Origin: Tubulanus polymorphus
Taxonomy: Eukaryota; Nemertea; Palaeonemertea; Tubulaniformes; Tubulanidae
DNA length: 64,000 nucleotides
Direction of reading: 5' to 3'
NCBI RefSeq assembly: GCF_964204645.1
Contig: NC_134026.1
Coordinates: 14,658,450-14,722,449, forward strand
The first letter of the stretch is position 1. Every line of letters begins with the position of its first letter. The notes under the pieces were generated by a model, which was not told where the DNA came from, ran no database searches, and was given only the letters and a program-made list of their open reading frames with translations. The position numbers and the translations under genes were made by a program. This document shows, in pieces, positions 24,564 through 33,732 of this stretch.

Positions 24564-24888
24564 TTAGGGTTTTCTGTGATGTAAGAGAAAACCCTAATAA
24601 TAATAATAATAATAAGAAACACGCGAATCTCAATAGGGTTTTCTGTGATGTAACAGAAAACCCTAATAATCACGCGGATATCAATAGGGTTTTCTGTGAA
24701 ATAACAGAAAACCCTAATAATAATAAGAAACACGCGAATCTCAATAGGGTTTTCTGTGATGTAACAGAAAACCCTAATAAGAAACACGCGAATCTCAATA
24801 GGGTGTTCTGTGATGTAACAGAAAACCCTAATAAGAAGAAACACGCGAATCTCAATAGGGTTTTCTGTGATGTAACAGAAAACCCTAA
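24564..24888. repeat. Six tandem 3'-terminal hairpins of the composite element
   Basis: AGGGTTTTCTGT - GATGTA - ACAGAAAACCCT repeats six times, separated by AATAAGAAACACGCGAATCTC-type spacers with ATA microsatellite. Each repeat ends CCCTAA. This is the element's 3' terminus multiplied, and the last copy borders Polinton A. Confidence 0.85.
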
Positions 24889-25559
24889 ATATAATACCCC
24901 TTATGTCTTTATTGTCTTTAGTACTTTTAGTACTTTAAGTACATAAAGAATAAATCTCTATATTATAAGTAGTGAATAAAATTATTTTAAAAACTACTAA
25001 ACTACTAGAGATAATAAAGACATTAATATATATATATATATTACTGTTTCAATAATTATATTTATTCATATGATGGATTTTATATATTACTGTTTCAATA
25101 ATAACGTTTATTTATCACACATTTATTATATATTACTGTTTCAATAATGATAAATATCATAGATTTATCATATATAAAAATTATTTATATATTAATTTTT
25201 CTAAGTACTAATAAAATAAAGATATATTCTTTATGTACTAAAACTACTAAAAGTACTAAAGATAATAAAGACATAACAAACACACATAGATGTATTATAT
25301 ATATATTTGATTCAGTAATAAATATCATAGATTTATTTATCTCACAGATTTATTATATATATTTGATTCAGTAATGATAAATCTATGTGTGTTTGTTATG
25401 TCTCTATTGTCTTTATTGTCTTTAGTAGCTTTGAAAATAATTTTATTCACTACTTATAATATAAAGATTTATTCTTTATGTACTAAAAGTACTAAAAGTA
25501 CTAAAGATAATAAAGACACAAGAAGGTATTAATTTGAAATAATTTAAATTATTCTAATT
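24889..25559. repeat. Polinton A convergent spacer with large inverted repeat
   Basis: Arms of about 125 bp at 24,901-25,026 and 25,395-25,524 are inverted copies (anchors TATTATAAGTAGTGAATAAA and CTTTAGTACTTTTAGTACT). The middle is AT-rich with repeated ATATATTACTGTTTCAATAA blocks. It lies where the opposing gene sets of the Polinton meet. Confidence 0.7.
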
Positions 25560-26175
25560 TTATTTTATAAACTTATATTCATATGGAAATTGAAGCCTCA
25601 GTAATAATTTTGAACCTTTATTATTCTTTAATTTATTCATATATTCATCATGTAATTCAGTAGGTATAATTTGATTTTCTTCCAATGATTGTTGCATAGA
25701 TTTTCTATCTTCATTGTAGAATAAAACTAGAAATCTTATATTCTCCCTAAAGTCTTTAACAATTGAATTATATTTTTGATTTAAAACCCATGTTGTTATC
25801 CCAAAATGTCTCCCAGAGAAAGCTAGATAAAATAACTCACTTTCTCTCACTTTTGAATCATGTTAATTTGCGCAATCATCTATAATGAATAATGTATTTG
25901 ATCCTTTATAAATATCAATTGCTATTTTAATACAATTATACAAATTTTTCTTTTACTCTTTTAGGATCTAATATAATAAACTTTTTTATTTCAACTATAT
26001 CCCTATTATATGTTTTATTCATTTCATAAGTAGGACAGAATAATATCATATTATCAAAATGATTGTTATAAATAGTTTCTAACGAGTCTAATATGAAATG
26101 TGTTTTACCACAGTTTGTTACTCCAGTAACTAACATATTATGCGGTTCAAATATAAATAAATCTCCGATTCATCA
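25560..26175 (-). pseudogene. Polinton A packaging ATPase, broken
   Basis: Matches the intact ATPase of Polinton C through its length: Walker A GVTNCGKT near the N-terminus, Walker B FIIDDCA, then FSGRHFGITTWVLNQKY. It is broken by an extra base near codon 3, a frame change around 25,940 and a TTA-to-TAA nonsense change just after the Walker B motif. It would have powered genome packaging; it is inactive here. Confidence 0.8.
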
Positions 26176-26177
26176 TA

Positions 26178-27198
26178 CCCTTAATATTTCACCAAAGAAT
26201 ACTTTTTTCCTATAAGAGTTTTTGTTTTCAACACTTTTTCTATTTTATATTCTATTTCATCCGAGTTTGGTACAAGTGATAATTCTTGTTCATAAAAATA
26301 ACCTAATACTTCTTCATCTTTCAAATCTTCTAATTTATAAACAAAAGGTTTAGTTAATATTATCTTTTTGATTTTAAATATTTCTTCAGGATGATTTGGA
26401 GTATAACCTTTATAAAATGTTTTCCGATATTTAGATATTCTAACGTGTTGTCCTATCTTAAATTTAGGTTCTCCAAAATCATGTGTAACAAATGCTCCAT
26501 ATAGATTATTCCAAACTATTTCTGAATTATCTTCTCTTCTAGCTTGTATCAGTTTCATATTTATAGAACTATGTTTAGAATAATTATAACCTTTCACTAA
26601 ATCATCGAACACATCGATATATCTATATGTTTCATTAGCGGTAAAGTATTTCCACATTCTAGTTTTCAATGTTTTATTAAATCTTTCTATAATAGATGCT
26701 TTTTTATCTGAGTGCGTTGAAAATTACATCGTTATCAGATAATAGTTTTTAAAAATGTTTATTATAAGATTCCTTACCTTCATCGAGTTGTATCTTACCT
26801 GGAATAGCTTCTTTAAATATTGATTTGAATGCATTAGTAACTTCTATACCAGTTTTATTTTTGATTGGATTTGACCATGCGTATCTACTGAATATGTCTA
26901 TAACATTTAATATCCAGAAATATCCTTTGTTGTATTCCTCTAAGTTCTTCATGTCTATTAAATCTGCTTGCCATTGTTGATCAATATATGAAACCATAAC
27001 TTTTCTTGTTAAATAATTTTTATCCATTTTCTTGTGGATTTGATATGTGGGTTGGTTTTGTAACCATAATTTTAATTCACTATATTTTATATTTTATTTA
27101 TCAGATTTAATTTTATCCCATAATTCTGAAATACTAGAATATGATACTTCACTCTCTGGGCTATAATGTAAATCTCTTAGATATTGTTCTTTTTTCAT
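26178..27198 (-). pseudogene. Polinton A rve integrase with chromodomain, broken
   Basis: Open pieces 27,027-26,749 and 26,669-26,181 align to the Polinton C integrase (IDQQWQADLIDM, NVIDIFSRYAW, QLDEGKE, TRMWKYFTANETY). A stop interrupts the N-terminal region near 27,095 (after KIKSDK), a frameshift follows the second catalytic aspartate near 26,750, and a deletion truncates the chromodomain after KYSLVKY. The start is placed at the ATG matching MKKEQYL. The palindromic insert found in the Polinton C gene is absent. Confidence 0.8.
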
Positions 27199-27204
27199 CT
27201 TATT

Positions 27205-27573
27205 TTAATCCATTAATAATAATCTTGGTTTATTTTCAATGACTTTATCATTTGACTTATTTTCTGGTATAATAGGTTTATAATCATCGGAATCATCTTT
27301 ATCAGCAGATTTCTACTTATATTTATACGTTACGCCAGAAAATATAATAACTGTTACTTATCCAATTGTAATATATAATTTATTGTTACTTCCACTATTA
27401 GAGGAATTATATGGATTATCATTCGAATTAATATCAGATAATTTCTGTGATTCATTTATATCAGTTAATTCCTTTTTCTTAGCTCTTTTCAATTCTGAAG
27501 ATCTTTTACCCAACTCCCTTGCCCATTCAATTTGTTTCTCAGATCTAGGCTTCTTCTTAACATCATCACTCAT
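27205..27573 (-). pseudogene. Polinton A small basic membrane protein, nonsense mutation
   Basis: A highly basic N-terminus (KKKPRSEKQIEWARELGKRS) is followed by a Ser/Asn linker and a hydrophobic segment. The frame stops at 27,358 just as the hydrophobic segment begins, where Polinton C has TTA instead of TAA. The remaining codons to LLLMD and a stop at 27,205 are still readable. It starts 4 bases from the composite-element insertion. Confidence 0.7.
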
Positions 27574-29010
27574 TTATTAGGGTTTTCTGTTACATCACAG
27601 AAAACCCTATTGAGATTCGCGTGTTTCTTCTTATTATTATTTTATGTCACACTATTTTCACTAAAAGAACTAAGGCTTTGTTACCTTGCCGCTGTTGTCG
27701 ATACAATCCGTATGATATCGTTCAGCTCACTGAGATCTACAAATACTCCGCGTGTTTTTTCACGAATCATCGTTACAAAAGCACTGTCGGGCCGTAAACA
27801 TCGAAAATTTAGCCCCATTCAATGGGGCGACATGTTTTTCGAGTCGTCATCCCGAAATCAACCCGCTGGCCGATTGTCACTTCGATTATCAATTCAAGTA
27901 TAAATGAACTAATTTATTGGCGCAGACTTCACATTCAGCCGCGTTCTTCAAACAGTAATTTTAACAATAGCCCATTTTCCTCATCAAATCGTATTACCGA
28001 TACACAGGAAATTTACTACTTTAGATTTTAAAAGCACTGTCGAGCCGTAAACATCGACGAATCGACGTGTATCACTACATCGTCGTTCCGGGGATCAGCT
28101 GCGAGTTTCTCCTCATCATGAGAATCAAATCGAGTACAAATTAATTTATTACTACCAGTGATTTGGCTGCGGGTTTCAAGGAGTTGATTTAACAATACCT
28201 ATTTTTCTTTACCAAATTAACCGTGTATTTACTAAGATAAATCTTTAGTGTACCGGGGAGTCGTAGGCCTAAACTAAACACGCCGAAGAGATATAGCGGA
28301 GAAAAGCTGTTATGTCAACGAGGTATCAAAATAAAAGAATATATTACTTTATTCGGCCGCGGGATTCAACCTCTATATCAATACCATCAATACTCTATAT
28401 TTCCTACAGTACATACCGATCATTGTCAAATGCACAAGGTACTTACTAAATACAAGTATATAACACACTTCTATCCGTATGCTTGACTCACACTTGACAT
28501 TCGGAGTAAGCGTTCGCTGTGGGGGAAAGGAGATCGTTCGCTGTGTCGCTTGAAGATTTTATCGAGTTTTACGCGACCTTAAGGCTTTAGGCCTACCGGT
28601 ACTGAGCTTTACTGTCTCAAACAAACACAATATAATTGTTGCGCTTATTAACGGACTCATTGGATTGGACTTCAAATCAAAATTTACGATATTTAGGAGG
28701 GTCGTTATTCAATAGGCCTACGACCAATATGTCCGGATGTTAGGCCTACGTATATACATAGGCCTACATAGGCTAGTAGCCTCTACTAGGTTAAAGCTAA
28801 GTTCACTGTCAAGGAGGAATCAGATTTATTAAAATGCATGTTAATTAGTGATTAACTGGTTCTGACTTGCAACGATCAATCACAATTATCAATTTTATTG
28901 GCAAAAAAGTCGAAAATTTCGTCTGAGCAGACATCTTAATAAGCCAGACTTTTCATCTGCGTTTTTTTCATCATAAATGAAACTGGTATTTCATTAATTG
29001 CTAATGACTT

Positions 29011-29426
29011 CGAGCGAGCGGTGTGGGCGAGTGGTTAGAGCGTTCGACTCTGGGAAGCCAGGTCGTGTGTTCGAGCCCCGTACATTACCATAGTGTCCTC
29101 GGGCAAGACACTTATCCTCATTGCCTCTCTCCACCCGGGGGGAAATGGGTAGATGACTCTTGAGCGCCTAGTAGCTGCTCGGATGTTACTTCTCCCTAAG
29201 GAGAGATGACTGAAACATGAATAGAGTTAAAGGCTGGGGGTAATAATACCAAAAATTTGGAGCGCCTAGTAGCTGCTCGGATGTTACTTCTCCCTAAGGA
29301 GAGATGACTGAAACATGAATAGAGTTGAAGGCTGAGGGTAGTAGTACCAAAAATTTGGAGCGCATTTGAACAGACTAGGTTTGGATACGCACTATATAAA
29401 TGACAGTTATTATTATTATTATTACT
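29011..29426 (+). mobile_element. tRNA-derived SINE with internal duplication
   Basis: Pol III A box (GGGCGAGTGGTTAGAGCG) and B box (GTGTTCGAGCCCC) are followed by a body with CCTCGGGCAAGACACTT and a tail GCACTATATAAATGACAG plus (TTA)n. A segment of about 98 bp beginning GAGCGCCTAGTAGCTGCTCG is tandemly duplicated. It is not an intact tRNA gene. Confidence 0.8.
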
Positions 29427-29430
29427 TTTA

Positions 29431-29733
29431 AGCCGGACGTAGGTCGGCTTTGCGACGGCTTGTGACTCACTGCGACGCCATTCACTGCGACTCATCGACC
29501 TACGCTCCCTTGCAACGGGTTGGAACTGTCAGCAACGCCAGTCACAAGGAGTCGCACGTGTTCGACTTTCTTCGACGCGACACGACTGTCACAACTGACC
29601 TACGCGCTCTTGCAACTGGCAGAAACTACAGTCGCAAACAGTTGCTGACAATCGTATCGCAACCGACTTGCACCGAAACTTGCGATGCAACGCAATGATC
29701 GCATCGCGTCGCATGGCCAACCTACGTCCGGCT
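29431..29733. mobile_element. GTCGC-rich MITE in the inverted unit
   Basis: Ends AGCCGGACGTAGGTCGGC and CCAACCTACGTCCGGCT, flanked by TTA on the plus strand (29,428-29,430 and 29,734-29,736; TAA in element orientation). It is orthologous in position to the copy in unit 4. Confidence 0.75.
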
Positions 29734-29754
29734 TTAAGTTACTGCGGAGCCCCA

Positions 29755-30300
29755 GAAATATCTTTTTTTTCGTTCAAAAGACCTTTCGCTTGAAAATTTT
29801 TTCATCGGAACAAAATTTATTTCGTTCGAACTAATAATATTCTGTTCGATTGAACAAATTTGAAACAATCGTTAGAACAAAGCTGAACAAACTTTTTTTG
29901 TGTCCAAACGAAAGGTTTTCGTTTGAACAATCGTTCGATCGAACAGGATCGTTTTAATTTGAACAGAATTTTCTTGTCAGCGCATTAAGTTTTTCGTTCG
30001 AACAAGTATATTGTAAAAAGTTTCTGAACCAAAAGTATTAAGTATTTCGTTCAATCGAACAGAATTGTTTTCATTCAAACGTTCGTTCGAAATTGTTTTC
30101 GCTCAACCAAATTTTTTGCCGGGACAGAAAGTTTTCATTTCAACAAAAACATAGCTTTTTATTGGAATATATTTTTTGTCAGAATGAAGAAAAGTTTTGG
30201 TTCAAACAAAAAGTGTATTGCTCGATCAAACAGAATTGTTTGCATTCGAACAAGATTTTCTTGTCGAAACATTAAGTTTTTTGGTCGAACGGCGTGTTAA
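29755..30300. repeat. GTTCGAACGAAA repeat zone (inverted unit)
   Basis: Reverse complement of the zone in the tandem units; non-coding. Confidence 0.7.
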
Positions 30301-30310
30301 GGTCGTTTTG

Positions 30311-30567
30311 GAAATTTACTCGGTCTGGTATATTTCATTTGTTAGGACATTAAACAAAAGACGACTTAGGATACTACCTTGCGTGACTCCACTAGTTAGA
30401 CCGACTTATTCCAAGATGAAGCGGTTCGTTGATTTCGGCTACAAGTTTTCGTTCAGAGATAACTGCTGAGTCATTTGAGCGACCTTTCATTGATAATATT
30501 TCCTAATAGCCTGTTTAGTAATGGCTGATGTTGTGCCTTATCAAATGCTTTGTCGAAATCCACCGTT
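30311..30567 (-). pseudogene. LINE reverse-transcriptase fragment (inverted unit)
   Basis: Same short form of the RT scrap as in units 1-3, with the same internal deletion although the rest of the unit resembles unit 4. Confidence 0.65.
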
Positions 30568-30628
30568 GAACAGGATTCTAAGACTTTGCAGAAAACCCGT
30601 TATCGCTGCTTTGCAGCTATATTTTTAG

Positions 30629-31171
30629 TTAATTTTGTTCTGTTTCGATATTTTCTGATTTATTTTTATCTTTGTATTCTATAGGTTTGATGTTAGAAAA
30701 TGTTATAACTCCAGTAGAAATCAATGTCATTATTCCTCCTAATTGAAATGAAGCGTATCCAACCCATTTCTGTAATTCTGTCATAACTAAGTAGTCATTT
30801 TTTAAATCGCTATATAATTTATTTTCATCATCAATTGGTATTATCCGGTAACATAATTTAGAGTAACATTTTACTATTCCATCACTTATAGAATCGTTTA
30901 TTCTAGCTAATCTAGCTTCTTCATATATTGTGAAATGTTTTATTATTTTATCTGGTTTCATGGCATCTAATTCTTGAAAAGTTATAATTTTTCCCAAGAA
31001 ATCCTTAGATTTTCCACCAGCAATCAATAGTTCTAGATGGTGCTTACATGTTAAATAGTATTCCAAATCAATATTATTATCAATATTATTTTCAATTTTG
31101 GTTGGAATATCCTTATTATCACTAATGCCCAAATCATCTAAGGTTTTTTCAATATCAGATTTCTTTGACAT
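30629..31171 (-). CDS. Polinton A membrane protein, frame intact
   Basis: 180 residues. An acidic/polar head, then a conserved region YYLTCKHHLELLIAGGKSK, IYEEARLARINDSISDGI and PIDDENKLYSDLKNDYLVMT, then one likely transmembrane segment (ASFQLGGIMTLISTGVITFS) and a short polar tail. It is very similar to the 201-residue protein of Polinton C, so the family is under constraint. Role unknown; a virion membrane or capsid-associated protein is one possibility. Its stop lies 6 bases from the composite insertion, which separated it from the next gene. The only Polinton A gene without an obvious break. Confidence 0.7.
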   Translation of the reverse strand: MSKKSDIEKTLDDLGISDNKDIPTKIENNIDNNIDLEYYLTCKHHLELLIAGGKSKDFLGKIITFQELDAMKPDKIIKHFTIYEEARLARINDSISDGIVKCYSKLCYRIIPIDDENKLYSDLKNDYLVMTELQKWVGYASFQLGGIMTLISTGVITFSNIKPIEYKDKNKSENIETEQN

Positions 31172-31498
31172 TTATATTAGAGAAAAAAGCGAAAAAAAAT
31201 ATTATAAGTATTCTAGCTATTTAAAGTTAAAGAATTTTAAATACTAGCTAGTTGAAGATATTAATTCTTATTCAAATCTTATCAAAATATAAAGTATTCT
31301 CTTTTTGAAAAGAAATAATAGATTTTGAAAAAAATTAAAATAGAAATAATGGCTAGTTGAAGATATATTATTTTTAATGTATTTTATTTGAATTCTATTT
31401 AAAATCTCACTACTTTTGTCTATCTATAGGAGCAGTTAGAATAACTGTCCAGATAAGTCATTTCGGATTCTCGATATTAAATTCCTGTAAACTATTCT
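31172..31498. other. AT-rich promoter-side spacer of Polinton A
   Basis: Contains the upstream region of the membrane-protein gene with repeated TCTTTTTGAAAAG and ACTAGCTAGTTGAAGATA-like blocks. Related sequence lies at 58,800-59,020 in Polinton C. No gene. Confidence 0.5.
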
Positions 31499-32272
31499 TC
31501 AACCACTTATCAAAGATTCAACGTATTGTTCATTATTTGGATCATTGTTCCATTGATTAATAAATTTCTTTGCCTTTGTTAACTGTTCTAAATATAACTG
31601 TAAATCTAGTTTGTCATGTTTAATCATATTTTCTTTCTTTTCAAGAGGTCATAAATTCTTCCAATTCCAAATTAACTTTTTATCATATTCATCATTCATG
31701 TCAAATTTAGAAATAGGCAACATATGATCAATGTGGAAATATTCACCATTATTATTAATATTCATTTTATCGTCAAACTGATATATAATCCATGATTTTA
31801 AAAATTCATCCGAACAATCTAGTAAATAAGATAGTGTTTCTGAGTGACTATCTTTGCTGAATAATTTCGATATTTTAGATCTTGAACATTTTTTCAATTT
31901 GTAATTAAAATCTGTTTGATATCTTTCTTTCTTATAATTATTTTGATATGCTTTATAATATTCTTTATCACTATCCTTCCATTCTCTCATATGTTCTGTT
32001 ATATAATCTGGGTGATTTTCTCTCCATTGTTTATTATAAGCTTTCCACTTTTCACTATTATCTATATAATAATCTGGAATATTTTCTTGAAATTTTCTAT
32101 TAGTTACTTTTTTACAATTTTTGCGATAACTTTGCTTACCATCTTTCTAAGTCTTATCTTTATAATATTCTGCTAATGATTTATTTATTTTACACTTATA
32201 ACATGTCTTATGATAAATATTTATAACACCATTATTGTTTATATTTATAGTTTGTGATTGTTCTGGCTCCAT
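31499..32272 (-). pseudogene. Polinton A HNH endonuclease, two stops
   Basis: Starts MEPEQ like its Polinton C counterpart. An N-terminal zinc-binding CYKCKINKSL is followed by a lysine/tyrosine-rich linker longer than in Polinton C, then the HNH core FHIDHMLPISKFD and WNWKNL. In-frame stops occur after YKDKT near the N-terminus and within the NLRPLEKKEN motif (31,649). The C-terminal tail LYLEQLTKAKKF is still readable. Confidence 0.75.
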
Positions 32273-32452
32273 TTATAATAAATATTTTTATCAAAATTGA
32301 TTAACTAGAATTTATTCTAACCTTATTGGTTACTAGATGATTGATTACACGTATCACATTTATATATATCTTTTTCATTCTTCAATTCCTCTAATTTATT
32401 TTCTAACATATCATCTTTATATTCTAAGTTTAATTTTCTAAGTATGATTTAG
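32273..32452 (-). pseudogene. Polinton A terminal remnant with CxxC motif
   Basis: Short leftward frame with KLEELKNEKDIYKCDTCNQ; resembles the zinc-finger mini-genes at this end of Polinton C but too short to classify. The element's end is not defined here. Confidence 0.35.
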
Positions 32453-32600
32453 TTTTGCAACGATTATGAGAACCACCCTAGCAGGGGTCGTCTTACTCAA
32501 ATTTGGATCGGAGAGAAAACTAGCCTTAATCTGTCGATACGTAATTTACTACAAGAGCCGAGATGTCGCACATCGATCAAGAGGGCGCATCAAATACACG

Positions 32601-32933
32601 TTAAACAGAATTCTTCCATGCCACCTGGAAACGGCCAAAAATTGCTCGAAGTTTGATAATAATCACGCATTTGATCTGTGAGAAGTCAAAATACCTCGTT
32701 TTGTTAAAACAATGATGTTTAGTGATGTTCGACGATCCACCACACTTCGATACCAAACGACAGCACAGACGGCACACATCAGCCTCTCCGCTACTTCCTG
32801 AACTGACAGATGATATTCGCAGCGAAGCAGAGTCCAGATATACATTTGACACAAAGCTAAACAACTTTCGCCATCCGTTATCCATTTGTGTCTGTATTGC
32901 GTCCGTTGTTTGGATGGTTATATTTGAATACAA
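32601..32933 (-). pseudogene. Possible BED-type zinc-finger remnant
   Basis: CRLCCRLVSKCGGSSNITKH has the C-x2-C...N-x3-H layout of BED fingers found at the head of hAT transposases and some host proteins. Flanking frames are disrupted and nothing else of a transposase is visible. Confidence 0.3.
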
Positions 32934-33396
32934 TACTTTCTTTACCTTTCCACTGGAGATGACCGGCTTCAGTCACAGCAAATTGGTCTTCATTAATTAG
33001 TTTTATTAGAAGGGTTTGCGCCTCTCCCTTCCACAGAAAAATAGGACGGGTCGTTGCGACAGGGGTACAATTCCCCCCTGCACAGGAAAGGATATAATAA
33101 AATATGAATGTCCAAAAGAAAAATCCGAAAGTAATAATGTATCAATTGTCAAGGGAAAAAGAATATGATATTCTACTAATGAATAATTTCATTCTGGTAA
33201 TGTAAAAGTTTTTTTTTGTTTATATATAATATCAATTGTGTGTAGCGAGAGCGAGAGCAAGAGCCACGTTTTAGTAGTGTTTAAGAGTCACATTTTTAGT
33301 AGTGTTTAAAAAAAGAGATGAATGCATTTTTAATATTAGCGAAAGTAATTACGAATGGCCCCGGTTGTATTCAAAGTTGGAATAATTAGTAATGTA

Positions 33397-33732
33397 TTAA
33401 CCCATTAGCCCTCAAGCCACCCGTATCCGCCCGGCCTATTACTCCTACAGCCGCCCGAATCCGCCCTATGACCGAATAGCTTATGATAAACTAGACACCC
33501 AAGTACTCGGAATTCCGTACAGAAATGAACATCTTCCTATTTGGCCCACCTTATCAAATCTTATACCATATGAAAGCCTTGACTATTTATTACGAAATAA
33601 CAAAAACTCGTAATACATGAAATTAATCAGCGAATGAGCTATTCTGTATCCTAATAGAAGTGGATTTTCCCTTGAATTTTCCGAGGAGTAATAGACACTA
33701 CTTAGTGAAATTCCTGAGTGCTAATGGGTTAA
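33397..33732. mobile_element. 328-bp piggyBac-like MITE, TTAA target duplication
   Basis: Element 33,401-33,728 starts CCCATTAGCCCTCA and ends TGAGTGCTAATGGG, flanked on both sides by TTAA. CCC...GGG ends with TTAA duplication fit piggyBac-derived MITEs. It has no coding capacity. Confidence 0.8.

Larger units (their letters stand above)
17654..24888 (+). mobile_element. Composite rolling-circle-like element, unit 4 (interrupted)
   Basis: Begins ATATAACTGCAAAGCAGCG right after the CTAA end of unit 3. It belongs to a different subtype: it keeps a longer RT scrap and a complete GTCGC-rich MITE, has no 31-bp satellite, and has an alternative segment of about 220 bp (23,391-23,610) before the conserved tail. 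A 4.4-kb TIR element is inserted at 17,827-22,238. The 3' end is a cluster of six hairpins ending at 24,888, where Polinton A sequence resumes. Confidence 0.6.
27577..30622 (-). mobile_element. Composite rolling-circle-like element, single inverted unit
   Basis: A 3,046-bp unit whose 5' end (ATATAGCTGCAAAGCAGCG, at 30,622) and 3' end (hairpin then CTAA, at 27,577) are both intact. Flanks AATTAACTAAAA and TAAATGAG join to give the uninterrupted Polinton C sequence AACTAAAATAAATGAG, so insertion was between A and T with no target duplication. That is the strongest evidence for a rolling-circle mechanism here. It belongs to the satellite-free subtype of unit 4. It carries a SINE. Confidence 0.7.
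4515..32452 (-). mobile_element. Polinton/Maverick A, inverted, split by two insertions
   Basis: Three blocks (4,515-5,949; 24,889-27,576; 30,623-32,452) become one element if the composite insertions are removed. Taken together they give the gene order of Polinton C at 58-64 kb, in opposite orientation: capsid fragment and MEGG zinc-finger gene on plus, then ATPase, integrase, small membrane protein, membrane protein and HNH nuclease on minus. At the right-hand insertion the flanks rejoin to the sequence seen uninterrupted in Polinton C at about 59,610-59,625. The capsid gene is truncated at 4,515, so this end was lost, and most genes carry stops or frameshifts. No polymerase is present. Confidence 0.8.

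Noticed and set aside
24365-24855. Minus-strand frames with repeated RVFCYITENPIEI
   Set aside because: Translation of the stacked 3' hairpins of the composite element.
24564-24888. Telomere repeat (TTAGGG)
   Set aside because: TTAGGG occurs only as the first bases of a longer hairpin, not as a hexamer array.
29014-29085. tRNA gene
   Set aside because: A and B boxes are present but the arms do not pair as a tRNA and a SINE body follows.
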